Shown here piece by piece: positions 44,538-52,899 of a stretch of DNA of 64,000 nt. The notes under the pieces are model-generated. The model had not been told where the DNA came from. It saw only the letters and a list, made by a program, of their open reading frames with translations, and did no database searches. The DNA comes from JAVJST01 sp965229715 (GTDB lineage Bacteria; Pseudomonadota; Alphaproteobacteria; Rhodospirillales; Casp-alpha2). Position 1 is the first letter of the stretch. Every line of letters begins with the position of its first letter. Position numbers and translations under genes: made by a program. The stretch lies in contig CBDDJL010000002.1 in the NCBI GenBank assembly GCA_965229715.1, positions 372,001-436,000 on the forward strand. Direction: 5' to 3'.

Positions 44538-44588
44538 AGGGTTCTGTGCGACCTAAAGCGGGACCAATCGACCTGGAGGAGCGGAATC

Positions 44589-45932
44589 ATGAGTGAAGGC
44601 AGCCTTGAAGCCCCCGAACGGCACACTATCCCATGGAAAGACGCGGACTTCTATGACGAGGCGAAACTCGACGAGGAGCTGCGCCGTGTTTTCGATATCT
44701 GCCATGGTTGTCGACGCTGCTTCAATTTGTGCGACAGCTTCCCGCGCCTGTTCGATCTGATCGACGAGTCGGATACGGGAGAACTCGACTCCGTCGACAG
44801 CAAGGATTTCAAGCCGGTCGTCGATGCCTGCACGCTCTGCGACATGTGTTTTATGACCAAGTGTCCTTACGTGCCGCCGCACGAGTTCAATCTCGATTTC
44901 CCGCACCTGATGCTGCGCGCCCGCGCCATCGAGCAAAAGAAAGGCGGGCCCGGGTTCTTCAAAAAACAGCTCACCGAAACGGACCGCAACGGCAGGCTGT
45001 GCTGCTCCATGTCCGGTCCTTCCAACTGGGCGAGCAAGACCGGCAATACGCTCACCCGCCCGTTGATGGAAGCGGTCGCTGGCGTTCACCGGGATGCCGA
45101 GTTGCCGCCGTTCAGCGATGGAACGTTGGAGAAAAAGGCGCGCGCCGCCGTGCCGCCGATCAATGAGGACGCGCCGGCAAATGGGCGTAAGGCGGTTCTC
45201 TATGCGACCTGTTTTTCCAACTACAACGCACCGGACATCGGACTCGCCGCCCGCAAGATTCTGGCAATGAACGGCGTCGAAACGGAGGTCCTGCATCCGG
45301 GATGCTGCGGCATGCCGCAATTGGAGCACGGCGATATCGAACGGGTCGCCGATCATGCGCGGACCGTTGCCAAGGCGTTCAAGCCTTGGATCGAAAAAGG
45401 TTATGACATCGTGCCGCTGGTGCCGTCGTGTTCGCTGATGCTGAAGTTCGAATGGCCACTGATCCTGCCGGAAGACGACGATATCAAGTTGCTCTCCGGC
45501 GCAACCCGCGACGTCAGCGAATACATCGTCTCGATCGCCAAGAAAGAAGGGTTGGCCGAGGGCATTCAACCGCTGGAGGGCGGCATCACGGTTCATATCG
45601 CCTGTCATGCGCGGGCTCAGAACATCGGTCAGAAAGCAGCGGAACTCCTGCGCCTGATTCCCGATACGGATGTCAGCGTCATCGAACGCTGTTCCGGACA
45701 CGGCGGATCATGGGGCATCATGAAGGAAAACTTCGAGGTCGGCCTCAAGGTTGGCAAACCGGTTGCGCGCCAGGCGGCCAAGGCGCAATCGAAATACATC
45801 GTGTCCGAATGCCCGCTAGCCCGCGATCACATTCTGCAGGGCATTGATCGTCTCGGCGACGGAGCCACGAGCGAGGGCATTGCCGGGAACAAGCATCCGG
45901 TCGAACTTCTCGCCGCAGCTTACGGACTTTGA
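44589..45932 (+). CDS. CCG-domain Fe-S oxidoreductase (COG0247, GlpC/HdrD-like)
   Basis: 447 residues from ATG 44589 (GGAG upstream). Two 4Fe-4S motifs near the N terminus (CHGCRRCFNLCDSFP, about 39-49, and CTLCDMCFMTKCP, about 80-91) are followed by two cysteine-rich CCG domains (HPGCCGMPQLEHG near 239 and ERCSGHGGSWG near 370). Related to GlpC and heterodisulfide reductase subunit D; transfers electrons to or from membrane or thiol partners. Position after a rubredoxin-less rubrerythrin suggests an electron supplier, by inference. Confidence 0.9.
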   Translation: MSEGSLEAPERHTIPWKDADFYDEAKLDEELRRVFDICHGCRRCFNLCDSFPRLFDLIDESDTGELDSVDSKDFKPVVDACTLCDMCFMTKCPYVPPHEFNLDFPHLMLRARAIEQKKGGPGFFKKQLTETDRNGRLCCSMSGPSNWASKTGNTLTRPLMEAVAGVHRDAELPPFSDGTLEKKARAAVPPINEDAPANGRKAVLYATCFSNYNAPDIGLAARKILAMNGVETEVLHPGCCGMPQLEHGDIERVADHARTVAKAFKPWIEKGYDIVPLVPSCSLMLKFEWPLILPEDDDIKLLSGATRDVSEYIVSIAKKEGLAEGIQPLEGGITVHIACHARAQNIGQKAAELLRLIPDTDVSVIERCSGHGGSWGIMKENFEVGLKVGKPVARQAAKAQSKYIVSECPLARDHILQGIDRLGDGATSEGIAGNKHPVELLAAAYGL

Positions 45933-45953
45933 ACCAAACGGGAGGTCATGACG

Positions 45954-46547
45954 ATGAGTAAAAGCCGTCACGAAATCACCCGCGACGACATCATCACGAT
46001 GGACGCCTACGCGGCCGAGCGTAAGGACCGACGCCGACGCATCAGCGCGATCAAAAAGGATCGCCGCGTACACGTCGGACCCGACGCCACGTTCTACTTC
46101 GAGAACTACGACACCATGTGGCATCAGATTCACGAAATGCTTTACATCGAGCAGGGCGGCGAAGAGCAGATTGCCGACGAGCTTGCGGCATACAATCCGC
46201 TGATTCCGAAGGGCCGGGAACTGGTTGCGACCCTGATGTTCGAAATCGAGGACGAACGCCGGCGTACGGCGTTTCTGGCCGGTCTCGGCGGTGTCGAGGA
46301 GACCGTCACGATCGAGTTCGGCGGGCACGTCGTCAAGGGCGTACCGGAAGCGGATGTCGACCGGACCACGGCTGACGGCAAGGCATCATCGGTGCAGTTT
46401 CTGCACTTTCCGTTTACCGACGAGCAGGTCGCCGCGTTCCGCGCGCCGGAGACAAAAGCAACCATCGGAATCGATCATCCGAAGTATGGTCATATGGCAA
46501 AACTCTCGGAAGAGACCCGCGCCGCACTGGGCCAAGACTTCGACTGA
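45954..46547 (+). CDS. DUF3501 family protein
   Basis: 197 residues from ATG 45954, with GGAGG 45941-45945 at ideal spacing (ATG 45948 is too close). Recognised from EITRDDIITMDAYAAERKDRRRRISAIKKDRRV and FYFENYDTMWHQIHEMLYIE. No known catalytic activity. This family is repeatedly found after rubrerythrin and COG0247 oxidoreductase genes, so a joint role in peroxide or iron handling is likely. No signal peptide, no cofactor motif. Confidence 0.82.
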   Translation: MSKSRHEITRDDIITMDAYAAERKDRRRRISAIKKDRRVHVGPDATFYFENYDTMWHQIHEMLYIEQGGEEQIADELAAYNPLIPKGRELVATLMFEIEDERRRTAFLAGLGGVEETVTIEFGGHVVKGVPEADVDRTTADGKASSVQFLHFPFTDEQVAAFRAPETKATIGIDHPKYGHMAKLSEETRAALGQDFD

Positions 46548-46642
46548 TCCCTACCCGCGAATGCGGTTCGTCTGACCCGAAAATCTTCGATTGCCGTCCG
46601 AGCCCAAACCGGGATAGACATCCGGTGAACGGGGAGGACGGC

Positions 46643-47389
46643 ATGACGTATTGCGTGGGAATGATTGTCGACGAGGGTCTGGTCATGGTCGCGGACTCGC
46701 GGACCAATGCCGGCGTGGACCATGTTTCGACATTCCGCAAAATGACCATATGGGAGCGTGCCGGCGAGCGTGTCCTGACCCTTGCGAGCTCCGGCAATCT
46801 GGCCATCGCTCAAGCGACGCTCAATCGGCTCAACGAAGGCCTTCATGCCGACCGCGACAACGGCGATGAGGTTGAAACACTGCTGACCGTCAAGAGCATG
46901 CGCGATGCGGCGCAACTCGTCGGGCGGGCGATCCGCGAAGTGCACGCGCTCGATGCAGAATCGATGAAGGAACAAGGCAGCGACTTTCAGGCCTCGTTCC
47001 TGCTTGGCGGCCAGATATCAGGCGGCAGCATGCGTCTGTTTCTCATTTACGCCGCGGGGAACTTCATCGAAACGACACCGGAAACGCCGTTTTTTCAGAT
47101 CGGCGAGACGAAGTACGGGAAACCAATTCTCGATCGTCTTGCCCGCCATCAGTTGTCATTGACGGAGGCCGTGAAGATCGGGCTGATTTCCATGGACTCG
47201 ACGATCCGCTCGAATATTTCGGTCGGCTTACCGCTCGACGTGCTCGTTGCGGAGCGGGATGCCCTATCGGTACGGCGGCATGTGATCATCGACGAGCACG
47301 ATCCCTACTACAATGCGCTCCGCGAAAACTGGTCCAACGGTCTGGGCGCCGCCTTCCACGGTCTGCCTGCGGTTCCCTGGTTGGACTGA
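46643..47389 (+). CDS. Anbu proteasome-like peptidase
   Basis: 248 residues from ATG 46643, fixed by GGGGAGGA at 46631-46638. After removal of Met the N-terminal residue is Thr, and in that numbering Thr1, Asp17 (VADSR) and Lys32 (TFRKM) fall at the proteasome beta-subunit catalytic positions. This, with SSGNLAIAQATLNRL and the long C-terminal extension, matches Anbu (ancestral beta-subunit, COG3484), distinct from HslV. Its neighbours on the other strand are the ATP-grasp, alpha-E and transglutaminase-like genes typical of Anbu clusters. Substrate and physiological role are not established. Confidence 0.92.
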   Translation: MTYCVGMIVDEGLVMVADSRTNAGVDHVSTFRKMTIWERAGERVLTLASSGNLAIAQATLNRLNEGLHADRDNGDEVETLLTVKSMRDAAQLVGRAIREVHALDAESMKEQGSDFQASFLLGGQISGGSMRLFLIYAAGNFIETTPETPFFQIGETKYGKPILDRLARHQLSLTEAVKIGLISMDSTIRSNISVGLPLDVLVAERDALSVRRHVIIDEHDPYYNALRENWSNGLGAAFHGLPAVPWLD

Positions 47390-47400
47390 TTGGCGCGCCG

Positions 47401-48297
47401 TCAGGCCGCGCTTGCAGGACCGGCGCGCTCGACCGACGTAACCGATACGTCGACCTCGAGGTCGATAAAGTCGTCGGCGGCGCCGAAAAAGGTGCCGGTA
47501 ATCGGTATCGCCTGCGACGGGTCGCGTGTCACCGCGACGCGGATCAGACGATTCCCGCCGACAATCCCGTTGGTCGGATCGAACTCGATCCAGCCTGACC
47601 CGGGCAGATAGGTCTGCATCCACGCGTGCGTAGCGCCGGCGCCGCGTATGCCGCCTTGACCGTCGGCGGGATCGAACAGATAGCCAGTTACAAATCTGGA
47701 CGCGATACCGAGCGTCCGCGCCGCTTCCATCATCAGCAAAGCGAAATCTCGGCATGAGCCCTGCTTCAGCCGCAGGGTCTCGGCCGGCGGCTGCGTGCCT
47801 TCATCGAGTCTCTCAACGTAAGCAAACTGTTTGTTGATGGTCTCGTTCATGCCGCGGAGCACGCTCAGGGTGTCACTGGATCCCGCAGAGCTCAGAAAGC
47901 TGCGGGCCCAGGCTTCAAGGCCGCCGTCATCGTCCGGATAGTGCCGGAAGGCCGAGCGGCCGAGATCGTCGCGTTCATCGGTGGTGTAGTTGACGGGCAA
48001 GAATTGACCGCGTGGCGCGATGGGAAACACAGGCCATTGTGCGGCAAACTGTTCGACAGTGACATCGCTATCGAAGACCAGCTCGTCGGCGCCGGCGGTG
48101 AATGTCGCGACCGCGATCGAGTTGCCGAAAACGTCGTGTTTCCACCGAACGTCCGCCTTCGGCGAGATGCTCAACGTACTTGAGACATGACGCAGATCGT
48201 GACTGTCCCGAGGCCGGAACATCAGTCGGTGTTCGCCAAACGTGACGGGCTGGCGGTATCGATAAACGGTACGGTGTTTGATTTGCAACAGGCTCAT
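47401..48297 (-). CDS. Transglutaminase-like family protein (COG1305)
   Basis: 298 residues from ATG 48297; ATG 48318, which would overlap the alpha-E gene, is an alternative. N-terminal beta domain (LQIKHRTVYRYRQPVTFGEHRLMFRPRDS), then the papain-like core with Cys in LKQGSCRDFALLMMEAAR, His in GATHAWMQTYLPGSGW and Asp in IEFDPTNGIVGG: the full Cys-His-Asp triad. Could form or hydrolyse amide bonds. Part of the Anbu-associated set; ends 12 bp from Anbu, tail to tail. Confidence 0.92.
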   Translation of the reverse strand: MSLLQIKHRTVYRYRQPVTFGEHRLMFRPRDSHDLRHVSSTLSISPKADVRWKHDVFGNSIAVATFTAGADELVFDSDVTVEQFAAQWPVFPIAPRGQFLPVNYTTDERDDLGRSAFRHYPDDDGGLEAWARSFLSSAGSSDTLSVLRGMNETINKQFAYVERLDEGTQPPAETLRLKQGSCRDFALLMMEAARTLGIASRFVTGYLFDPADGQGGIRGAGATHAWMQTYLPGSGWIEFDPTNGIVGGNRLIRVAVTRDPSQAIPITGTFFGAADDFIDLEVDVSVTSVERAGPASAA

Positions 48298-48307
48298 TTC
48301 GACCGGC

Positions 48308-49264
48308 CTACGTCCCATGACCGAAGCAGTCGCGGCGCAAGTGGTCCGTGACCCTGTTCAGATGCTGCTGGGTTTTATCCATGGCGTCATGAACGCCTGA
48401 TTGCACAATCCGAGCGGGGTCGGCGCTGCCGACCGAAGCGCGAAGGTCGTCAGTCGCCGCCAGGGCGTCGCGCGCGGTGCCGATCTTGTGGTGATTGAAC
48501 AATCGCATCAGGTAATACTGGGCCTCCGAAATTGACGCGAGCAGCGAGCGCGGGAATGCGCCGTCGGATATCATGAAACCCAACACGTCTTCCGGGCGCA
48601 TGCGGATCGGACTGGTGCGGCGGAAGGCCTGATATCCCGCGGCGGACCGTAGCAGGACCGTCCACAGTGAATCCAGCGCCGGATCGCCGACCGAATAACC
48701 GGAAAGCATGATGCGCCGGTATCCGATATCGATCAGCCGGGACGTCTGGTCGGCCCGCTCGATCGCCTTACCGAGCCAATAAAAGCACCAGCCCTCGTCC
48801 TGATAGAGCGTGCCCTCGGTGATGCCAGCATGAGCCTGACACGCTTCCTTGATATCGCCGCAGACCTCGGAAATCCGGCGTGGCGTGACGTCCCGCTTGC
48901 GAAACGCCGTACAGGTCGAATTGAGGACGTTGATCTGCGCCCACATTTCGGTCGAGATCAGGTGCCGGATCGTGCGGGCATTTTCGCGTGCGGTGGCGAT
49001 GTCGGAGACGAGCGATGTCGGATTGTCCGCGTCGATGACGTAGAACTGCAGCACCGATTTGACGTCTGGCTCGCCATAGGTCGCCTTGAACCGGTCGAGA
49101 TCCGCGTTCATCTCGAGAATTGCCGTCCAGTCCTGTATGCCCAGGCGGTTGCGGGCATGGGTTTCGGTGACATCGATAATGCGCGCCAGATTTTCGGCCC
49201 GTTCCATGTACCGCGCGAGCCAGAAGATGTTCTCCGATATTCGTGCGAGCCAGCTATTCCTCAA
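48308..49264 (-). CDS. Alpha-E domain protein (DUF403)
   Basis: 318 residues from TTG 49264, overlapping the ATP-grasp stop by 11 bp; no other plausible start is near. The N terminus NIFWLARYMERAENLARIIDVTE, the ARENARTIRHLISTEMW segment and helical content identify DUF403/alpha-E. Always linked to the circularly permuted ATP-grasp protein; proposed to be a helper of a peptide-forming ligase. Activity unknown. Confidence 0.93.
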   Translation of the reverse strand: MRNSWLARISENIFWLARYMERAENLARIIDVTETHARNRLGIQDWTAILEMNADLDRFKATYGEPDVKSVLQFYVIDADNPTSLVSDIATARENARTIRHLISTEMWAQINVLNSTCTAFRKRDVTPRRISEVCGDIKEACQAHAGITEGTLYQDEGWCFYWLGKAIERADQTSRLIDIGYRRIMLSGYSVGDPALDSLWTVLLRSAAGYQAFRRTSPIRMRPEDVLGFMISDGAFPRSLLASISEAQYYLMRLFNHHKIGTARDALAATDDLRASVGSADPARIVQSGVHDAMDKTQQHLNRVTDHLRRDCFGHGT

Positions 49265-50717
49265 GAACCCAGGTATCCTTCGATCCGCCGCCTTGGGATG
49301 AATTGACGATCAGCGATCCCTTGGTCAGCGCAACCCGCGACAGGCCGCCGGGCAGCACCCACGTGCTTTGGCCGGTAACGGCAAATGGCCGCAGGTCGAC
49401 GTGGCGAGGCTGAACGCCCCCCGGAGTCAGCGTCGGCGCCACCGACAGGTCGACGACCGGCTGCGAAATATAGTTCTCGGGTTTCTGGCGCAGTTCGCGG
49501 CGGCGTTTATCCAGCTCCGCCTGGCTTGCCCGCGGACCGATAAGGACACCGTAGCCGCCGGACTCGCCGACGGGTTTGACGACCAGTTTCTTCAGATGGT
49601 CGAGGGTATAGTCCAGGCCCGCCTTCTCACGGCAGATATGAGTCTCGACGTTGTTCAGGATGGGGTCTTCATCGAGATAGTAACGCACGATCCGCGGCAT
49701 GTAGGCATAGACGGCCTTGTCGTCGGCGACGCCTGTTCCGACAGCATTCGCAAGGGTTACGTTGCCGCGCGCGTAGGCTCGCATGAGCCCGGGAACGCCA
49801 AGCATGCTGGTCGGGTTGAATGCCTTCGGATCGAGAAAGTCGTCGTTGATGCGGCGGTAGATGACGTGCACCGGCTCCAGGCCGCCGGCGGTTTTCATGT
49901 AAACCCGGTCATTGTCGACGACGAGATCATGACCTTCGACGAGGGGTACGCCCATCTCCCGGGCGAGGAAAACGTGTTCGAAGTAGGCGGAGTTGTAGAT
50001 ACCGGGCGACATCAGCACGACCTGCGCCGTTTCTTCCTCGATGCCTTCGGGCGCAACCTGGCTTAGTGCCTGACGAAGACGAAGGCCGTAATCCGATACG
50101 GGACGAATACCGACACCTTCCATGAGATCCGGGAAGGTGCGCAGCATCAGGTGGCGGTTCTCGACGACATAGGAGACGCCCGAAGGCGTACGGCCGTTAT
50201 CCTCAAGAACGCGGAACTCGCCGGCGCCGTCGCGCACAAGATCGATGCCGCAGATGTGAACGTACGTCCCGCCGGGCACATCGATGCCCTTCATTTCCTT
50301 GCGGTAGTTCTCGTTGCCGACAACGAGCTCGCGCGGAATGATCTTGTCTTTCAGGATCTTGCCGTCGTGATAGATATCGTGAAGAAACGTGTTGATGGCG
50401 AGAATGCGCTGCTTGGCGCCCCGTTCGATGATGTCCCAGTCACGCGCCGAAATCAGCCGCGGCAGAACGTCGAACGGTAAGATGCGATCAATCGCCGTCG
50501 CATCTGAATAGACGGTAAAAGTGATTCCGAGATTGTAGAGCTCGCGTTCAGCGGCCTTGGCCCGGCGCCGCAGTCCGTCGATGCTCATTCGGGCCAGTCG
50601 CTTGGCGACGCGTGCGTGCGGCCCCTTGGCCGCCAGCTTGCTCTTGGGCAACCCCAAAAGTTCGCAGAAGTAGCGGCCCTGGGCGTAGCCCGTCAGCAAC
50701 GTGTCTCTCGCAGCCAT
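49254..50717 (-). CDS. Circularly permuted ATP-grasp type 2 protein (COG2308)
   Basis: 487 residues. Conserved VYSDATAIDRILPFDVLPRLI, RILAINTFLHDIYHDGKILKD, GIDLVRDGAGEFRVLEDNGRTPSGVSYVVENR (with the metal/nucleotide acidic residues) and VKPVGESGGYGVLIGPRAS mark the circularly permuted ATP-grasp fold. ATP-grasp enzymes make carboxyl-amine bonds through acyl-phosphates, so a peptide or tag ligase acting with alpha-E, transglutaminase-like protein and Anbu has been proposed. First gene of the leftward operon. Confidence 0.94.
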   Translation of the reverse strand: MAARDTLLTGYAQGRYFCELLGLPKSKLAAKGPHARVAKRLARMSIDGLRRRAKAAERELYNLGITFTVYSDATAIDRILPFDVLPRLISARDWDIIERGAKQRILAINTFLHDIYHDGKILKDKIIPRELVVGNENYRKEMKGIDVPGGTYVHICGIDLVRDGAGEFRVLEDNGRTPSGVSYVVENRHLMLRTFPDLMEGVGIRPVSDYGLRLRQALSQVAPEGIEEETAQVVLMSPGIYNSAYFEHVFLAREMGVPLVEGHDLVVDNDRVYMKTAGGLEPVHVIYRRINDDFLDPKAFNPTSMLGVPGLMRAYARGNVTLANAVGTGVADDKAVYAYMPRIVRYYLDEDPILNNVETHICREKAGLDYTLDHLKKLVVKPVGESGGYGVLIGPRASQAELDKRRRELRQKPENYISQPVVDLSVAPTLTPGGVQPRHVDLRPFAVTGQSTWVLPGGLSRVALTKGSLIVNSSQGGGSKDTWVLEE

Positions 50718-50780
50718 GATCGAAGTCTAGGCATCCGCCGGTGGCATGTAAAATGCCTTCCGCAACACCGCGTTGCCGGG

Positions 50781-52001
50781 TCAGTCGTCGGTTTCGAGCG
50801 AGTAGACCGATTGTGTCGTTTTCGGCACCGGCGCAAATGCAAGCCGCATCAGTTTGTCGGCAACGTAGGATCGCATCAGTGAGCGGATGAGGACGAACGC
50901 CGCGAGCCCGCCCAGCACGCCGACCATCACCACAAACAGTGCGCCGGCATCGAAGTGTTCCATGGTCAGTCCGACGGTGGCCGGCCCGAGAATAGCTCCC
51001 GTCCCGTACAGAAGCAGCAATCCGCTTGAGACCTCGACGAGTTCCTCGTTCGGTGCGTAATCGTTCACGTGCGCGAGGCCGAGCGGATAGAGCGGCACCA
51101 TGAAGCTGCCGTGCAGCACAGCAACGGCAATGGCCGTGGCTTGCGAGTCGAACGGCATGACGGTCAGCGTCAACGCCGTGGACATCGTACCCAGACAGCA
51201 GGCGACGATAATCCAGCGCCGATCGACGAAATCCGACACGCGGCCGATCGGCCATTGTCCAATCGCGCCACCGACCACGAATGCCGCCATGAAGATCGTG
51301 ATATCGCCGATGATCATGCCCTTTGACTGGGCGAACACCGGACCGAGGGACCAGAACGAACCTTCCACGAACCCGACGGCGATGCAGGCAACGAACCCGG
51401 ACGGGGACAACGACCACAATCGGCCGATACGCAGGCGTGCCTCCGGGATCGGTTTGGGCGTGGCGGTATCGATCAGGGTCAACGGCACCAATGCAAGCGC
51501 GATGAAGATGGCGGCGAGGGTGAACTGCTCGTAAGCGGCGACATCGAACAGATTGACCGCCATTTGGCCGCCGACGGTCAGAATACTCGTCAGGATAACG
51601 TAGATCGACAGAACTGCGCCGCGAATCTCGTTTCCGGCGCTGTCGTTGAGCCAGCTTTCGATGACCAGATACAGGATCGCGATGCAGACGCCGCCGAGCG
51701 CGCGCAGGACGCACCATGTGATCGGTTCGACGATGCTGGGAAAGATCAGCACGGTAATCCCCATCAATGCGCCGAATCCGGCGAAGCAGCGGATATGACC
51801 GACCTGTTTGACCATCTTCGGTCCAATCAGGCAGCCGAGCGCGAACCCGGCGAAATGCACGGTGCCCATCAGGCCGATCAGGCCTTCGGCAAAGCCCTCG
51901 TATTGGGCGCGGATCGGCAGCACGGTGATCAACAGTGCGTTGCCGAGAAAGACCATCGCGGCACAGGTCAGGATCGTGCCCAGAGAACGGGGGAGGCGCA
52001 T
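50781..52001 (-). CDS. MFS transporter (YcaD/drug-efflux-like)
   Basis: 406 residues from ATG 52001, where the first transmembrane helix begins; the frame extends upstream to 52151 but that would overlap the divergent SDR gene. About 12 hydrophobic helices, with GPKMVKQVGHIRCFAGFGALMG (loop 2-3) and IGQWPIGRVSDFVDRRWII (loop 8-9) MFS motifs. Resembles YcaD-type exporters. Divergent from the SDR/acyl-CoA dehydrogenase pair. Substrate unknown. Confidence 0.85.
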   Translation of the reverse strand: MRLPRSLGTILTCAAMVFLGNALLITVLPIRAQYEGFAEGLIGLMGTVHFAGFALGCLIGPKMVKQVGHIRCFAGFGALMGITVLIFPSIVEPITWCVLRALGGVCIAILYLVIESWLNDSAGNEIRGAVLSIYVILTSILTVGGQMAVNLFDVAAYEQFTLAAIFIALALVPLTLIDTATPKPIPEARLRIGRLWSLSPSGFVACIAVGFVEGSFWSLGPVFAQSKGMIIGDITIFMAAFVVGGAIGQWPIGRVSDFVDRRWIIVACCLGTMSTALTLTVMPFDSQATAIAVAVLHGSFMVPLYPLGLAHVNDYAPNEELVEVSSGLLLLYGTGAILGPATVGLTMEHFDAGALFVVMVGVLGGLAAFVLIRSLMRSYVADKLMRLAFAPVPKTTQSVYSLETDD

Positions 52002-52104
52002 GGCCGGGGTCGCTTTCGTGCCGCCGCGGAGATTTCCAGCTGACAATGCCCGACGAAGGCGAGATGCTGCAACCGGTTCGACGCATTCCACGGGAGAGAG
52101 CGCC

Positions 52105-52899
52105 ATGTCAAAACGTCTCGAAGGACGAACCGCCATCGTTACCGGCGCCACGAACGGTATCGGCCGGGCGATCGCGATCCGGTTCGCGGCGGAGGGAGCG
52201 CATGTCTACGCCATGGATGTGACGGAACACCCACGCGGGGGCGATGCACCCGTCGCCCATGCCATTGCTGATGCGGGCGGGTCGTGCGTTTTCAGCATCG
52301 GGGACGTGTCGATGTGGGCCGATATCGACGGGGTGGTGAACCGCGCGGTGGGCGACCGCGGCCGGCTCGATGTCATCGTCAACAACGCCGCCCTCGGCCA
52401 GGGAAGCCGTCTGACCGAGACCTCCGAGGATGAGTGGGACCGGGTCATGGCGGTCAACGCCAAGGGCGTGTTCATGGGCTGCAAGCGCGCGGTGCAGCAG
52501 ATGCTGACCCAGGAACCTGCCGGCGCCGACCTCGGCCGGGCGCGCGGCCGCATCGTCAACATCTCTTCGCAGCACGGCATGATCTGTTCGCCGGGGCATC
52601 TTGCCTATGGGGTCGGCAAGGCCGCCGTCGTCTACATGACGCGCCAGATCGCCGCCGATTATGCGAAGGACGGTATCGTCTGCAACGCGGTTGCGCCCGG
52701 CAAGATCCTGTCCGGCGGCGACGAGGAGATCATGAAAACCGATCCGGCCTGGCGCGACGGCGCCATCGCCCGCACGCCCATGCCCCGGCTCGGCGATCCG
52801 ATGGACGTCGCGTCGGCGGCGCTGTTTCTTGCGTCCGACGAAGCCAGCTATATCACCGGCGAGAACCTGATGGTCGACGGCGGGTGGATGGCCGCATGA
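52105..52899 (+). CDS. Short-chain dehydrogenase/reductase
   Basis: 264 residues from ATG 52105 (GGGAGAG upstream). Rossmann motif TGATNGIGRAIAIRF, NNAAL, Ser in SSQHGMI and catalytic Tyr-Gly-Val-Gly-Lys in AYGVGKAAV: a complete classical SDR. C terminus SYITGENLMVDGGWMAA is typical. Its stop overlaps the acyl-CoA dehydrogenase start (ATGA), so the two enzymes likely act in one pathway on a hydroxyacyl or alcohol substrate. Confidence 0.92.
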   Translation: MSKRLEGRTAIVTGATNGIGRAIAIRFAAEGAHVYAMDVTEHPRGGDAPVAHAIADAGGSCVFSIGDVSMWADIDGVVNRAVGDRGRLDVIVNNAALGQGSRLTETSEDEWDRVMAVNAKGVFMGCKRAVQQMLTQEPAGADLGRARGRIVNISSQHGMICSPGHLAYGVGKAAVVYMTRQIAADYAKDGIVCNAVAPGKILSGGDEEIMKTDPAWRDGAIARTPMPRLGDPMDVASAALFLASDEASYITGENLMVDGGWMAA

